From: Bacillus_I endophytica_A
GTDB lineage: Bacteria; Bacillota; Bacilli; Bacillales; Bacillaceae_H
Length of the DNA stretch: 64,000 nucleotides
Direction of reading: 5' to 3'
Assembly (NCBI RefSeq): GCF_026790145.1
Contig: NZ_JALAMS010000039.1
Location: 21,921 to 85,920 of the forward strand
The position numbers were made by a program, and so were the translations under genes. Below the pieces are notes generated by a model, which searched no databases, was not told the DNA's origin, and saw nothing but the letters and a program-made list of their open reading frames with translations. This document shows positions 54,128-63,308 of this stretch, piece by piece (position 1 is the first letter of the stretch; each line of letters starts with the position of its first letter).

Positions 54128-54766
54128 TTATTTCCACTGTGTAATTTTATCAATAGGGAAACGATATGAAGCATATCCTTCATCAACTGACTTTCCAATT
54201 GATAAAAGCATAACAGGTACATAACGCTCTTTTTCTATTCCAAAAACTTCAGCAATACGTTCTTTTTCATATCCTCCAATTGGATTTGTATCATATCCAT
54301 GAGCACGAGCTGTTAGCATTAACTGCATTGAAACAAGTCCTGCATCAATTAGAATCGTTTCACGGTTGTCTTGTGCTGGCAGCTTCGCAAAATGCGCAGT
54401 TAAAGCTTGTACTTGTCTTTCTTTAACTTCTTGTGGCATATATCCAAGCTCAACGGCTTTTGAGTAAATCTCTTCGATATAGTCGTCATTTTGCATGTCT
54501 GCAAATACTGCGATAACTGCAGAGGAAGTCGTAACTTGTGATTGATTAAATTTGGCTAACTTCGCAAGTTTTTCTTTTCCTTCTTCACTTTCAATAACAA
54601 GAAAACGCCATGGCTGCGCATTGACTGAAGATGGTGCTGTAGTTGCTTCTTCTAATATTTCAGTCATTTCTTCTTTGCTGATTTTAACTGTTGGATCATA
54701 GTTACGTATAGATCGACGTTCTTTCATGATTTTCATAAAATCATTTGTTTTTACTGTAGTTGCCAT
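54128..54766 (-). CDS. NAD(P)H-dependent nitroreductase (YodC/MhqN-like)
   Basis: 212-residue FMN flavoprotein: KERRSIRNYDPTVKISKEEM FMN-binding start, APSSVNAQPWRFLVI, and LTARAHGYDTNPIGGYE. Such enzymes reduce quinones, nitro compounds or azo dyes. It is 13 bases after the MarR gene, so it is likely derepressed by the quinone or electrophile stress sensed by MarR (inference by analogy with MhqR-MhqN). Confidence 0.87.
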   Translation of the reverse strand: MATTVKTNDFMKIMKERRSIRNYDPTVKISKEEMTEILEEATTAPSSVNAQPWRFLVIESEEGKEKLAKLAKFNQSQVTTSSAVIAVFADMQNDDYIEEIYSKAVELGYMPQEVKERQVQALTAHFAKLPAQDNRETILIDAGLVSMQLMLTARAHGYDTNPIGGYEKERIAEVFGIEKERYVPVMLLSIGKSVDEGYASYRFPIDKITQWK

Positions 54767-54779
54767 CTGTAAAACTCCT

Positions 54780-55214
54780 CTATGCTTTAATATTTTCTAT
54801 ATTTTTTTTCATTTGTGATAGTAAATGAAGAAGCACATTACGTTCTTCTGTGCTAATATTAACAAGCATTTCCTCCATGAAACGCTCTTTCTCTTTCTTG
54901 TAAGACTCGATTCGTTCTCGTCCTTGGTTAGATAACTTAACAAGCGTTATTCGGTTATCTTCAGGTTTCCTTCTTCTTGATACCATTCCTTTGGTCTCAA
55001 GCTGTTTGACGTGTCTTGTAATAGCAGCCCCATCAATATTCACCTTTTTTTGAAGGTCACTTTGACTGATTTCATCCACTTGATAAAGCAATGTGAGCAA
55101 TTCTAATCGAGATTGGCTAACACCAGTACATTCTTCAAATTTCAAGCCAATCACTTTGCTCAAGTAGTGTAGTTGATACAAAATTTCCCCTTCTTGTGAA
55201 CACCTTGTTGTCAA
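54780..55214 (-). CDS. MarR family regulator (MhqR-like)
   Basis: 144-residue winged-helix regulator: QLHYLSKVIGLKFEECTGVSQSRLELL, helix-turn-helix QSDLQKKVNIDGAAITRHVKQLE, wing RRRKPEDNRITLVKLSNQG. The start is TTG 55214 behind AAGGGA. Two cysteines (Cys5 and Cys29) could sense oxidants. First gene of an operon with the nitroreductase; tandem palindromes upstream are likely its operators. Confidence 0.85.
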   Translation of the reverse strand: MTTRCSQEGEILYQLHYLSKVIGLKFEECTGVSQSRLELLTLLYQVDEISQSDLQKKVNIDGAAITRHVKQLETKGMVSRRRKPEDNRITLVKLSNQGRERIESYKKEKERFMEEMLVNISTEERNVLLHLLSQMKKNIENIKA

Positions 55215-55245
55215 AAATTATCCCTTCTTTCTTCCAAGTAAATCA

Positions 55246-55275
55246 ATTGATGTATCAATAATTGATGTATCAATA
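55246..55275. repeat. tandem 15-bp operator repeat upstream of MarR gene
   Basis: ATTGATGTATCAATA occurs twice in direct succession (55246-55260, 55261-55275), each containing the palindrome TTGAT-GT-ATCAA. The 15-base period and position 30-60 bases upstream of the start suggest MarR operators. Confidence 0.7.
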
Positions 55276-55440
55276 ATATACACCTTACTTTTCTTTTTGG
55301 CAAGTGTTTTGTTTATGGTAGTTTTTATTTTGTTCTATCTCCTTTATCTCAATTCGTAAAAAACTGTATTATGAGGTCAGAGACCGCAGATATAGTGGGC
55401 TTAGTTGATAATAGTATAATTTTAAATATCTTCGGCAATA

Positions 55441-55475
55441 AAAAAAGCCAAGACTGAATTCAGCCTCGGCTTTTA
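55441..55475 (-). terminator. terminator after glmS
   Basis: AAAAGCC-AG-CTGAATTCAG-CT-GGCTTTT interrupted palindrome. Confidence 0.7.
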
Positions 55476-55497
55476 TGTTTTTATTTATAAAACTGTC

Positions 55498-57300
55498 TTA
55501 CTCAACTGTAACAGATTTTGCTAAGTTACGTGGCTTATCAACATCACAATCGCGGTGTAATGCTGCATAGTACGCAATAAGCTGAAGAGGAATAACTGCT
55601 ACAAGCGGTGCAAGTGTTTCATGTACAGCAGGAAGAACATAACGGTCTTCTTCTGTTTGTAAGCCTTCCATAGAAATGATACAAGGATTAGCACCACGAG
55701 CTGCTACTTCTTGCACGTTACCACGGATACTTAAATTTACATGTGCTTGCGTTGCTAGAGCAATAACAGGGGTACCGTTCTCAATAAGAGCGATTGTACC
55801 GTGTTTAAGTTCTCCACCAGCAAAACCTTCTGCTTGAATATAAGAAATTTCTTTAAGTTTTAGTGATCCTTCAAGACCTACATAGTAGTCAACTGCACGG
55901 CCGATAAAGAAAGCATTACGAGTTGTTGATAGGAATTCACGTGCGATTTTTTCCATTTCTTCTTTATCATCGCAAAGTGTTTCGATTGCGTTTGCTGCAA
56001 TAGCAAGTTCTTGTAAGAAATCAAAACCAAGCTCAATTCCTTTTGATTTAGCTGTAACAGCTGAAAGAATAGATAGAACAGCTAGTTGTGCTGTGTATGC
56101 TTTTGTAGAAGCTACAGCAATCTCAGGCCCTGCATGAAGAAGAAGTGTGTAATCTGCCTCACGAGAAAGTGTTGAACCTTGTACGTTTGTAATTGTAAGA
56201 GCTTTATGACCCATTTCTTTTACTTGAACAAGTACTGAACGGCTATCTGCTGTTTCTCCACTTTGAGAGATAAAGACAAATAGCGGCTTTTCAGAAAGAA
56301 GCGGCATGTTGTATGAGAATTCACTTGCCACGTGAACTTCTACAGGAACTTTTGCCCATTGCTCAATGAACTGCTTACCAACAAGACCTGCATGGTAGCT
56401 TGTTCCGCATGCAACGATGTAAAGACGATCAGCATCGTTCATTGCTTTTAAGATATCTTCATCAATTTTAAGCTCGTTGTTAGCATCTTGGTATTCGCTA
56501 ATAATTTTACGAATAACACCAGGCTGCTCATCAACTTCTTTTAGCATATAGTGAGGATATGTTCCTTTTTCAATGTCACTTGCGTCAATTAGAGCTGTGT
56601 AAGGCTCACGTGCCATGATTTCGCCTTCTAACGTTTCAATTGTTACATTATCACGACGAACAATAACAACTTCCTTATCCATAAGCTCTAAATATTGATC
56701 TGTTACTTGTAACATTGCCATTGCATCACTTGCTACAACGTTAAATCCATCACCAAGACCAACAAGAAGTGGGCTTTTGTTTTTTGCTACAAAAATAGTA
56801 TCAGGATCTTTTTCATCGATAAGAGCTAAACCGTATGAACCATGTAAAAGACCTACTGTCTTACGGAAAGCTGCATCAACATCCAATCCTTCGTTTGCAA
56901 ATTTTTCAACAAGTTGCACAATAACTTCTGTATCTGTATCACTTACAAATGTTACATCTTGTAAGTATTCATTTTTTAATAGTGAATAGTTCTCGATAAC
57001 GCCGTTATGCACTAATGTAAAACGACCTGAAGTACTTTTATGAGGATGAGCATTTAATTTACTTGGCTCTCCGTGTGTTGCCCAACGTGTATGACCAATT
57101 CCAGCTGGTGCTACTACGTCATAATCAACTGCGTCACGTAATTTCGCAATACGTCCTTTTTCTTTAAAAAGTTGAACACCGTTGTCTCCGATTACAGCAA
57201 TACCTGCTGAATCATAGCCACGATATTCAAGTTTTTCTAATCCACGTAATAAAATTTCTTTTGAATCTTGAGTTCCAATATAGCCGACAATTCCACACAT
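55498..57300 (-). CDS. glmS: glutamine--fructose-6-phosphate aminotransferase
   Basis: Makes glucosamine-6-phosphate for cell-wall precursors. 600 residues: glutaminase domain with Cys nucleophile at the exposed N-terminus (CGIVGYIGTQDS), then two SIS sugar-isomerase domains (IVACGTSYHAGLVGKQFIEQ; FISQSGETADSRSVLVQVKE), ending with DKPRNLAKSVTVE. ATG 57300 is fixed by the required N-terminal cysteine and AAGGAGG. Controlled by the glmS ribozyme in its leader. Confidence 0.97.
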   Translation of the reverse strand: MCGIVGYIGTQDSKEILLRGLEKLEYRGYDSAGIAVIGDNGVQLFKEKGRIAKLRDAVDYDVVAPAGIGHTRWATHGEPSKLNAHPHKSTSGRFTLVHNGVIENYSLLKNEYLQDVTFVSDTDTEVIVQLVEKFANEGLDVDAAFRKTVGLLHGSYGLALIDEKDPDTIFVAKNKSPLLVGLGDGFNVVASDAMAMLQVTDQYLELMDKEVVIVRRDNVTIETLEGEIMAREPYTALIDASDIEKGTYPHYMLKEVDEQPGVIRKIISEYQDANNELKIDEDILKAMNDADRLYIVACGTSYHAGLVGKQFIEQWAKVPVEVHVASEFSYNMPLLSEKPLFVFISQSGETADSRSVLVQVKEMGHKALTITNVQGSTLSREADYTLLLHAGPEIAVASTKAYTAQLAVLSILSAVTAKSKGIELGFDFLQELAIAANAIETLCDDKEEMEKIAREFLSTTRNAFFIGRAVDYYVGLEGSLKLKEISYIQAEGFAGGELKHGTIALIENGTPVIALATQAHVNLSIRGNVQEVAARGANPCIISMEGLQTEEDRYVLPAVHETLAPLVAVIPLQLIAYYAALHRDCDVDKPRNLAKSVTVE

Positions 57301-57349
57301 AAACTTTTTCCTCCTTAAGTTAAACCGAACAAGTTTAAATACAAAAGAA

Positions 57350-57508
57350 ACCACTTTTCTGTCGTTGTCCAACGAGTCACCTCGCTGATTTAGACAAGAA
57401 AATTACGGCTGTGGTCACATTCAGCCGGGAGGCATCCGCCGAAATATCGATAAACCTCCTCCTCGTCAACTAAGCAACAGTTCCGTCTCTTTGCTTAGTT
57501 CAGGCGCT
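57350..57508 (-). ncRNA. glmS ribozyme/riboswitch
   Basis: The minus strand shows the core elements in order: GCGCCTGAACT at the cleavage site (57508 downward), GACGAGGAGGAGG with TTATCGA, TTTCGGCGGATGCCTCCCGG, GACCACAG, and a downstream P4 hairpin. It lies between the promoter and glmS. On binding glucosamine-6-phosphate it cleaves the mRNA 5' of the G and lowers glmS expression. Confidence 0.95.
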
Positions 57509-57569
57509 TTTATAAATACGTTAAATGTAGCGTTGCCTCTTTTTCCATATTTAAGAGACGAACAGCTTT

Positions 57570-57598
57570 ATATTACAATAGTCCAAAAAAACCGTCAA
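57570..57598 (-). promoter_or_regulatory. glmS promoter
   Basis: TTGACG (57593-57598), 17-base spacer, TAATAT (57570-57575), upstream of the ribozyme on the minus strand. The rest of the 57599-57744 gap shows nothing recognised. Confidence 0.65.
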
Positions 57599-57744
57599 TT
57601 AAAATTTTGTGAACTCTTTTACAAAATTGTTTTTTTACAGCTTAAAATCCTTTATCCATCCCTCCTGTTAAGCATTTTATGACGATATTTACAACTGTAT
57701 AACAGGCTTGTCATCTACCATAAAGTATCAGACATTAATAAAAA

Positions 57745-57783
57745 TATGCATAAGAAGTGAAAATGTTCCACTTCCTATGCATA
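57745..57783 (-). terminator. terminator after glmM
   Basis: TATGCATAAGAAGTG/CACTTCCTATGCATA stem with a 9-base loop and one mismatch. It separates glmM from glmS, which has its own promoter. Confidence 0.7.
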
Positions 57784-57788
57784 AAGGA

Positions 57789-59138
57789 TTAAGCGTCTAG
57801 ACCCATTTCGTCTACAACGACTTTTACAATGCGATCTACGTATTCTTTACATTCTTTATCTGTAGGAGCTTCTACCATCACGCGCACTAATGGTTCTGTA
57901 CCAGAAGGTCTTACAAGTACACGGCCATTGTCTCCCATTTCTTTCTCTACTTCTTCAATAATATTTTTTACTTTCTCATTAGATGTTACATTATGCTTAT
58001 CTGTTACACGAACATTTTGTAGAATTTGTGGAAATTTCTTCATTTCGCTAGCAAGCTCTGAAAGCGACTTTTTCGTTACCTTCATAATATTCACAAGCTG
58101 GATAGCAGAAAGCATTCCATCCCCTGTTGAAATGTAGTCAAGGAAAATAATATGTCCTGACTGCTCTCCTCCTAAGTTGTATCCATTCTTCTTCATCTCT
58201 TCGACAACATAGCGATCTCCTACCGCAGTTTTTACACTTTTTACGCTGTGCTCTTCAAGTGCTTTATAGAAGCCTAGGTTACTCATTACTGTTGACACAA
58301 CAGTACCTTCGTTCAGCATGCCTTGCTCATTTAAGTATTTTGCACAGATATACATGATTTGGTCTCCATCAACAATTTGCCCTTTTTCGTCAACAGCAAT
58401 CAAACGATCTCCGTCTCCATCAAAAGCAAGTCCAACGTCAGCGCCTTTTTCTTTTACGAATTCAGCAAGCACTTCAGGATGTGTAGATCCAACTCCGTCA
58501 TTAATGTTCGTACCGTTCGGAGAAGCTCCCATTGTTGAAATCTCTGCTTCTAGGTCTGCGAAAAGATGCGCAGCTAGAGAAGACGTTGCTCCATGTGCAC
58601 AGTCAAGTGCAACATGAATATCAGAGAAGTCCTCATCAACACTCTGCTTCAAGTATTGAAGATACTTTTGACCACCTTCAAAGTAATCATTTACTTGACC
58701 AAGGTCCGCTCCTGTTGGACGTGGTAATGTATCTTCAGTACTATTTAAAAGAGCTTCAATTTCTTCTTCCTGCTCATCTGAGAGTTTAAAACCATCAGAA
58801 CCAAAGAACTTGATTCCATTATCCTGAACAGGGTTATGTGAAGCAGAAATCATCACTCCTGCTTGTGCACCTGTTGCTTTTGTTAAATATGCTACTCCTG
58901 GTGTTGAGATAACGCCTAAACGCATAACCTCAGCTCCAATTGAAAGAAGACCTGCTACAAGGGCCCCTTCTAACATATGGCCAGAAACACGTGTATCACG
59001 GCCAATTAGGACTTTCGGTCGCTCCATATCTTTTGTTAGGACATATCCTCCAAAGCGTCCTACCCGAAAGGCTAATTCAGGTGTTAATTCACTGTTCGCT
59101 ACCCCACGAACTCCATCTGTACCAAAATATTTACCCAT
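57789..59138 (-). CDS. glmM: phosphoglucosamine mutase
   Basis: Interconverts glucosamine-6-phosphate and glucosamine-1-phosphate. 449 residues: catalytic phosphoserine Ser100 in MISASHNPVQDNG, metal loop LAFDGDGDRLIAV, sugar-binding GGEQSGHIIF and phosphate-binding RPSGTEPLVRVM. It is the third gene of cdaA-cdaR-glmM, whose products physically interact in Firmicutes. Confidence 0.97.
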   Translation of the reverse strand: MGKYFGTDGVRGVANSELTPELAFRVGRFGGYVLTKDMERPKVLIGRDTRVSGHMLEGALVAGLLSIGAEVMRLGVISTPGVAYLTKATGAQAGVMISASHNPVQDNGIKFFGSDGFKLSDEQEEEIEALLNSTEDTLPRPTGADLGQVNDYFEGGQKYLQYLKQSVDEDFSDIHVALDCAHGATSSLAAHLFADLEAEISTMGASPNGTNINDGVGSTHPEVLAEFVKEKGADVGLAFDGDGDRLIAVDEKGQIVDGDQIMYICAKYLNEQGMLNEGTVVSTVMSNLGFYKALEEHSVKSVKTAVGDRYVVEEMKKNGYNLGGEQSGHIIFLDYISTGDGMLSAIQLVNIMKVTKKSLSELASEMKKFPQILQNVRVTDKHNVTSNEKVKNIIEEVEKEMGDNGRVLVRPSGTEPLVRVMVEAPTDKECKEYVDRIVKVVVDEMGLDA

Positions 59139-59153
59139 TTCATATTCTCTCCT

Positions 59154-60623
59154 TTATTCACTGTTTGCTGGATTTTGTTCTTGTTGCTGTTCGTAATTTG
59201 TTGTTTGTTCACCTTGCTGCTCTTCTTCTTCCTCTTCTGGTGGTGGCTCTTCTTCTTGTTCTTTAGCTGTTATCTCTACTTTGGCAGTGCTCGTGTTCGG
59301 GCTGATTTGCACTCCACTTGGCCCGCTTACGCTAATAGGCAATGTATATGTACCTGCTTCGTACCCGCTTGCACTCACACTTGCACTAATATCTCCTGCA
59401 CTTAGAGATTGAACTGTATTTTTAGGTCCTGTTGCACTTATGCTAATTGTCCCATTTGATGGAGTTAACATTTGATAAAGAAAAGAGTCCGATTGACCTC
59501 CAATTGAGAGACTGACACCACTAATAGTTCTCGTTGAATTCGTCTCTTCTTCATCTTCCTTCTCCTGTTCTTTCTCTTCCTCTTCTGTAGTAGTCTCTTC
59601 TGGTTCCGTTGTTTCTTTTTCTACTGTTTCTTTTTCGTCTTCTTTAACTTCTTCTTCCTTTGTACTACCTTCAGAAGTGTTGACTTTGACTTTTACACTT
59701 TCAGGACTTACTCGCTTGATACCTTCCGGTAAAGGGACGTTCACCTCTACGGTCTTCGTACCTCTAACATCGCTAACATCAACAGGGATTTCTGAAATTT
59801 CATTCACACTCTTTAAAGCATCTTCATCTCCATAAATAACAGCTTCTTTTGTCTGTGGTTCGATGCTTGTCACCTTCACTCCCTCACTGGGAGTTCCAGA
59901 TGCTTCAAACTTCAATGGGACACTTTTGCTTTCCCTTTTGATTGGTATATTAACTTGTACAAACTCTGGATTTATATCAACGTTAAGTTTATTTAAGTTA
60001 CGATCAAAAGCTACAACTTTTGCTTGTTGCTTTATTGTGCTATCTGCATCATCTTCTTCAACTAATGCTTTCACAGAAGAAATAGATTCAATCTGTGACT
60101 TTCCACCTGTTACAACAACGCTTTTAGGTGAAACAGAAGGAGTGCCTGCAACATATCCAGATTTAATCTGGTCTGAGGCTAAGCTAACCTCAAGTGGGAA
60201 CTTTTTTGACACTTTTTGCTCTATTGTAACTTGTACAGTTTTCGGATCAATTTCAACACTTAAACCATCATCAATATTATCATGAAGTTTAACTTGATGA
60301 TTACCTGGTTTTAAGTTTTCTAAGTTAGCATATACTTTTACATCTCGCTGAAGTTTAATGTCACTCTTTGATCCTTTCAAGGTAATATCTACTGTTTCAG
60401 GCAGTCCTGATACAATATATTTCTCATCATCAAAATAAGCTGTAACAGGAACATCTTGAATGGTTTGGGTTTCTTCATTGCTTGTACTTCCATTGCTACT
60501 TGAAGAGTTAAAAGGAGAGCTGCTGCTTCCTGTTTCTTCTAATGTGACGGATAGATACAGCATAAAAGCTAATAGTAAAGCGATGATTTTCATAAACCAA
60601 TGATTATTCATAAGTTTATCCAT
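59154..60623 (-). CDS. cdaR: CdaA regulator YbbR (CdaR)
   Basis: Membrane-anchored extracellular regulator of the c-di-AMP synthase. 489 residues: short cytoplasmic start (DKLMNNHWFMK), one membrane segment (IIALLLAFMLYLSVTL), then YbbR repeats (VPVTAYFDDEKYIVSGLPE; FPLEVSLASDQIKSGYVAG; VPLKFEASGTPSEGVKVTS; a more diverged ISGVSLSIGGQSDSFLYQML). A 50-residue Glu/Thr-rich stretch separates repeats 3 and 4, and the C-terminus is again Glu/Gln-rich. ATG 60623 is chosen (GGAGGGGG); it overlaps cdaA by 8 bases. Confidence 0.92.
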   Translation of the reverse strand: MDKLMNNHWFMKIIALLLAFMLYLSVTLEETGSSSSPFNSSSSNGSTSNEETQTIQDVPVTAYFDDEKYIVSGLPETVDITLKGSKSDIKLQRDVKVYANLENLKPGNHQVKLHDNIDDGLSVEIDPKTVQVTIEQKVSKKFPLEVSLASDQIKSGYVAGTPSVSPKSVVVTGGKSQIESISSVKALVEEDDADSTIKQQAKVVAFDRNLNKLNVDINPEFVQVNIPIKRESKSVPLKFEASGTPSEGVKVTSIEPQTKEAVIYGDEDALKSVNEISEIPVDVSDVRGTKTVEVNVPLPEGIKRVSPESVKVKVNTSEGSTKEEEVKEDEKETVEKETTEPEETTTEEEEKEQEKEDEEETNSTRTISGVSLSIGGQSDSFLYQMLTPSNGTISISATGPKNTVQSLSAGDISASVSASGYEAGTYTLPISVSGPSGVQISPNTSTAKVEITAKEQEEEPPPEEEEEEQQGEQTTNYEQQQEQNPANSE

Positions 60624-61437
60624 CTCTTTTCCCCCTCCACTGCCAGCGAGCTCCAGAGGGTGATCTCGTTTGGCCAATAAGTGTGCTTGTCAGAATTTCA
60701 CCAAGAGAATCTGGAGTTAATTCACGATGAAGCTCACCGTTTTTAGTCACAGAAATACCGCCTGTTTCCTCAGAAACAATTACCGTAATACTATCTGTCA
60801 CTTCACTTATTCCAACAGCTGCACGATGTCGTGTTCCTAGTTCTTTAGAAATAAAAGGACTTTCTGAAAGTGGAAGATAACAAGCTGCTGCTGCTACTTC
60901 ATTGCGCTGTAAAATAACCGCACCATCGTGCAGCGGGGTATTCGGAATGAATAAGTTAATTAATAATTCAGATGATACCTTCGCTTTTAGATCTATTCCT
61001 GTTTCAATATAATCTCCCATTCCTGTTTCACGTTCAATAGAAATAAGAGCACCAATACGTCTTTTCGCCATATAACTTGTTGCTTTTACAACTGCTTCAA
61101 TTACTTTTGTTTGTTCATCTTCTTCAGGAACCGATCCTCGAGAAAAGAGCTTTCCGCGTCCTAATTGTTCTAAAGCACGTCTTAGCTCTGGTTGGAAGAT
61201 GATAATAATTGCTAAGAATCCCCATGTAAGTGCCTGGTCCATAATCCATTCGAGCGTTCTCAATCCTAAAAATTTACTTAAGAACTGGACGACAATAATT
61301 ACCGTAATCCCTTTCAAAAGTTGAACGGCTTTTGTACCTCGAATTACCATAATGATTTTATAAATAACGAACCAGACTAGGAGAACATCGATAACATTTC
61401 CTACATAATTCAAAACCGGTAGCTCTCCAAAGAGCAT
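60616..61437 (-). CDS. cdaA: diadenylate cyclase CdaA
   Basis: Membrane enzyme making c-di-AMP from two ATP. 273 residues: three N-terminal membrane segments (IDVLLVWFVIYKIIMVI and following), then the DAC domain with DGA (NTPLHDGAVILQ) and RHR (LGTRHRAAVGIS) motifs. First gene of cdaA-cdaR-glmM. c-di-AMP controls potassium, osmolyte and wall homeostasis. Confidence 0.96.
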   Translation of the reverse strand: MLFGELPVLNYVGNVIDVLLVWFVIYKIIMVIRGTKAVQLLKGITVIIVVQFLSKFLGLRTLEWIMDQALTWGFLAIIIIFQPELRRALEQLGRGKLFSRGSVPEEDEQTKVIEAVVKATSYMAKRRIGALISIERETGMGDYIETGIDLKAKVSSELLINLFIPNTPLHDGAVILQRNEVAAAACYLPLSESPFISKELGTRHRAAVGISEVTDSITVIVSEETGGISVTKNGELHRELTPDSLGEILTSTLIGQTRSPSGARWQWRGKRDG

Positions 61438-61566
61438 GATCTCACTTCCTCTTTATATAATCATCACCCTATTTTTTATACCGTCTAATTATTATTCGTT
61501 TATTTCGTTTTGTGAATACTTTAATATGCTTTATCATAGTGATTTCAAAAGCTTCATAACTTTTTT

Positions 61567-61575
61567 ATTATATCA
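61567..61575 (-). promoter_or_regulatory. extended -10 promoter candidate for cdaA
   Basis: TGATATAAT on the minus strand, about 130 bases upstream of the cdaA start; no good -35. Confidence 0.4.
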
Positions 61576-61617
61576 TAAAACGTATTAATATGAGCGTTGT
61601 TAACAAGTTGAAAAAAA

Positions 61618-61667
61618 GATGATATAAAAAAGGCAAAGTAGTAAAAGAACTGCCTTTTTATATCATC
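61618..61667 (-). terminator. terminator after rsiW
   Basis: Long interrupted palindrome GATGATATAAAAA-GGCA-AGT/ACT-GCC-TTTTTATATCATC downstream of rsiW. Confidence 0.75.
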
Positions 61668-61678
61668 TTCCCTAATTT

Positions 61679-62284
61679 CTAAAAAGCATGCACAATATTA
61701 TCTGTTGTCGACTTCATTTTGTACCATAACCATTCAAACATTTGATCTAACTCTCTAATCTCGCCGGTTACTTCCCCTGCTGATGCAAGATAATTAGAGC
61801 CGTTAATGACGGTCACACTTCCATTTACTTTACCTTCTATACGAGTATTACCGTTTCTCACAACAAGATCCCCTTGGACAGTCTTTCCTTCTGGGACAAT
61901 TGCCGTATGTCCTTTTACTTCAACATTGTCCTGTTTTGACACAGAGAACTCACTGTTATTCGACCAGCTAGAAAGTGCTCCTCCAAGCATTAGAACGAAA
62001 AAAACAGCTGCTGCGGTTAGAAGGGGATGGCCTTGTAACCATCTTCTTGCTTTTGCTCGTTTACGCTCTACAGGTAAACGTTTCATGACTCCTTCTGTGA
62101 AGTTTGCTGGAGCACTAACATGTGAAGTACTTTGAATAAAAGCAATTGTTCGTTTCAGCTCACGAAAATGCTCACTACACTCCTCACACTCTTGGAGATG
62201 TTTTCTTAGCTTCTGTTCATCAGCTGCCTCTATATCTCCATCAAGATATTCATGCATAAATAGTGAAACATTTTTACATTCCAT
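61679..62284 (-). CDS. rsiW: anti-sigma-W factor RsiW
   Basis: Single-pass membrane anti-sigma factor of about 201 residues. The N-terminal zinc-binding domain has H-x3-C-x2-C in KHLQECEECSEHF; a membrane segment (PLLTAAAVFFVLMLGGALSS) follows near residue 90; the extracellular part has polymer-forming-like repeats (GDLVVRNGNTRIEGKVNGSV). It is cut by PrsW/RasP-type proteases under envelope stress. ATG 62284 follows GGGGTGAT, 12 bases after sigW. Confidence 0.93.
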   Translation of the reverse strand: MECKNVSLFMHEYLDGDIEAADEQKLRKHLQECEECSEHFRELKRTIAFIQSTSHVSAPANFTEGVMKRLPVERKRAKARRWLQGHPLLTAAAVFFVLMLGGALSSWSNNSEFSVSKQDNVEVKGHTAIVPEGKTVQGDLVVRNGNTRIEGKVNGSVTVINGSNYLASAGEVTGEIRELDQMFEWLWYKMKSTTDNIVHAF

Positions 62285-62296
62285 AGCAATCACCCC

Positions 62297-62860
62297 TTAC
62301 ATATGACGGAGCTTCTTTCTTAAAGCCTCTCGTCCACGATGAATCCTTGTTTTCACTGTCCCAATTGGTAATTCCATAATATCGCTAATCTCTTTTAAAG
62401 GAAGTTCATCTACATACTTTAAAATAATAACTGTTCGATATTTTTCAGGCAACTGGGCAATTTGTTGCTGCACATATTCATGAAGCTCAAGTTTTTCTAC
62501 ACTTTCTTCTGGGAGCTCTCCATCTGCAGCAATTTGAGAGTACATGTTCAATCCTTCAGTCCCAGCAACCTCAGCATCAAGAAAGTAATCAGGTTTCTTT
62601 TTTCGAATGCGGTCAATGCAAAGGTTTGTAGCAATTCGATAAAGCCATGTTGAGAACTTACGCTTAATATCATAGCTATCAATATTAACATATGCGCGTA
62701 AGAAGGCTTCCTGTGCCATATCTTCTGCTTCATGAGCATTTCCTAACATCCTATAACAAAGCTGATAGATTTTATCTTTATAATACTCTACAACCTCAGC
62801 AAAAGCGTTCTGATCCCCTTTTTTTACTTTCTTTATCTTGCTTTTTATAAACAAATCCAT
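62297..62860 (-). CDS. sigW: ECF sigma factor SigW
   Basis: 187-residue ECF sigma factor: region 2 (DKIYQLCYRMLGNAHEAEDM; FLRAYVNIDSYDIKRKFSTW; LYRIATNLCIDRIRKKKPD) and region 4 (LPEKYRTVIILKYVDELPLK; IMELPIGTVKTRIHRGREAL). Directs genes for antibiotic and envelope stress. ATG 62860 follows GGAGG at 10 bases. A perfect SigW promoter lies 38 bases upstream, giving autoregulation. Confidence 0.96.
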   Translation of the reverse strand: MDLFIKSKIKKVKKGDQNAFAEVVEYYKDKIYQLCYRMLGNAHEAEDMAQEAFLRAYVNIDSYDIKRKFSTWLYRIATNLCIDRIRKKKPDYFLDAEVAGTEGLNMYSQIAADGELPEESVEKLELHEYVQQQIAQLPEKYRTVIILKYVDELPLKEISDIMELPIGTVKTRIHRGREALRKKLRHM

Positions 62861-62897
62861 CTCCTGAGTACCTCCGCCCATTGCGGGATAATTGTAG

Positions 62898-62923
62898 TAC
62901 GATTCTTTTTCTAAAAGGTTTCA
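62898..62923 (-). promoter_or_regulatory. SigW autoregulatory promoter
   Basis: TGAAAC (62918-62923), exactly 16 bases, CGTA (62898-62901) on the minus strand: a perfect match to the SigW consensus. Confidence 0.9.
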
Positions 62924-63165
62924 TTTCTCCGCAAATATTTTTCATTCCAATGATACATTTTAACATTTTTTATATTACAAAAGAGACAAAATTTAATTTT
63001 TTCCCATTTCTACTTTTATCTGTATAAAAAGAGAAACCTTCTCGAAAAGAAAGCTTTTTGTGTTGCAAATAAAGAACAAAAGAACTTTTACCTTTAAATA
63101 AGAGGGAAAATAGAATCAAGAAGATATGATTAGTTAATATAGAAAACCTTTGTTTTTAATATGTA
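62924..63165. other. intergenic region between sigW and the tRNA cluster
   Basis: About 240 AT-rich bases with no gene or remnant recognised; rocF, which lies here in Bacillus subtilis, is absent. Confidence 0.45.
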
Positions 63166-63211
63166 AAAAACCGTGAAGATTTTCACAAAATATGAAAATC
63201 TTCACGGTTTT
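63166..63211 (-). terminator. terminator of rRNA-tRNA operon
   Basis: AAAACCGTGAAGATTTTCA/TGAAAATCTTCACGGTTTT, a perfect 19-bp stem with a 7-base loop, after the last tRNA. Confidence 0.9.
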
Positions 63212-63230
63212 AAGTTCCAATGAATCAAGA

Positions 63231-63303
63231 TGAGCCATGAAGGACTCGAACCTTCGACCCTCTGATTAAAAGTCAGATGCTCTACCAACTGAGCTAATGG
63301 CTC
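63231..63303 (-). tRNA. tRNA-Lys (anticodon TTT)
   Basis: 73 bases, cloverleaf with GAGCCAT/ATGGCTC acceptor, anticodon loop CTTTTAA and GGTTCGAGTCC T arm. No encoded CCA. Confidence 0.95.
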
Positions 63304-63308
63304 ATTGG

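Noticed and set aside
57491..57682. 63-codon plus-strand frame over the glmS leader
   Set aside because: It overlaps the ribozyme 5' end and promoter; no ribosome site; explained by the RNA element.
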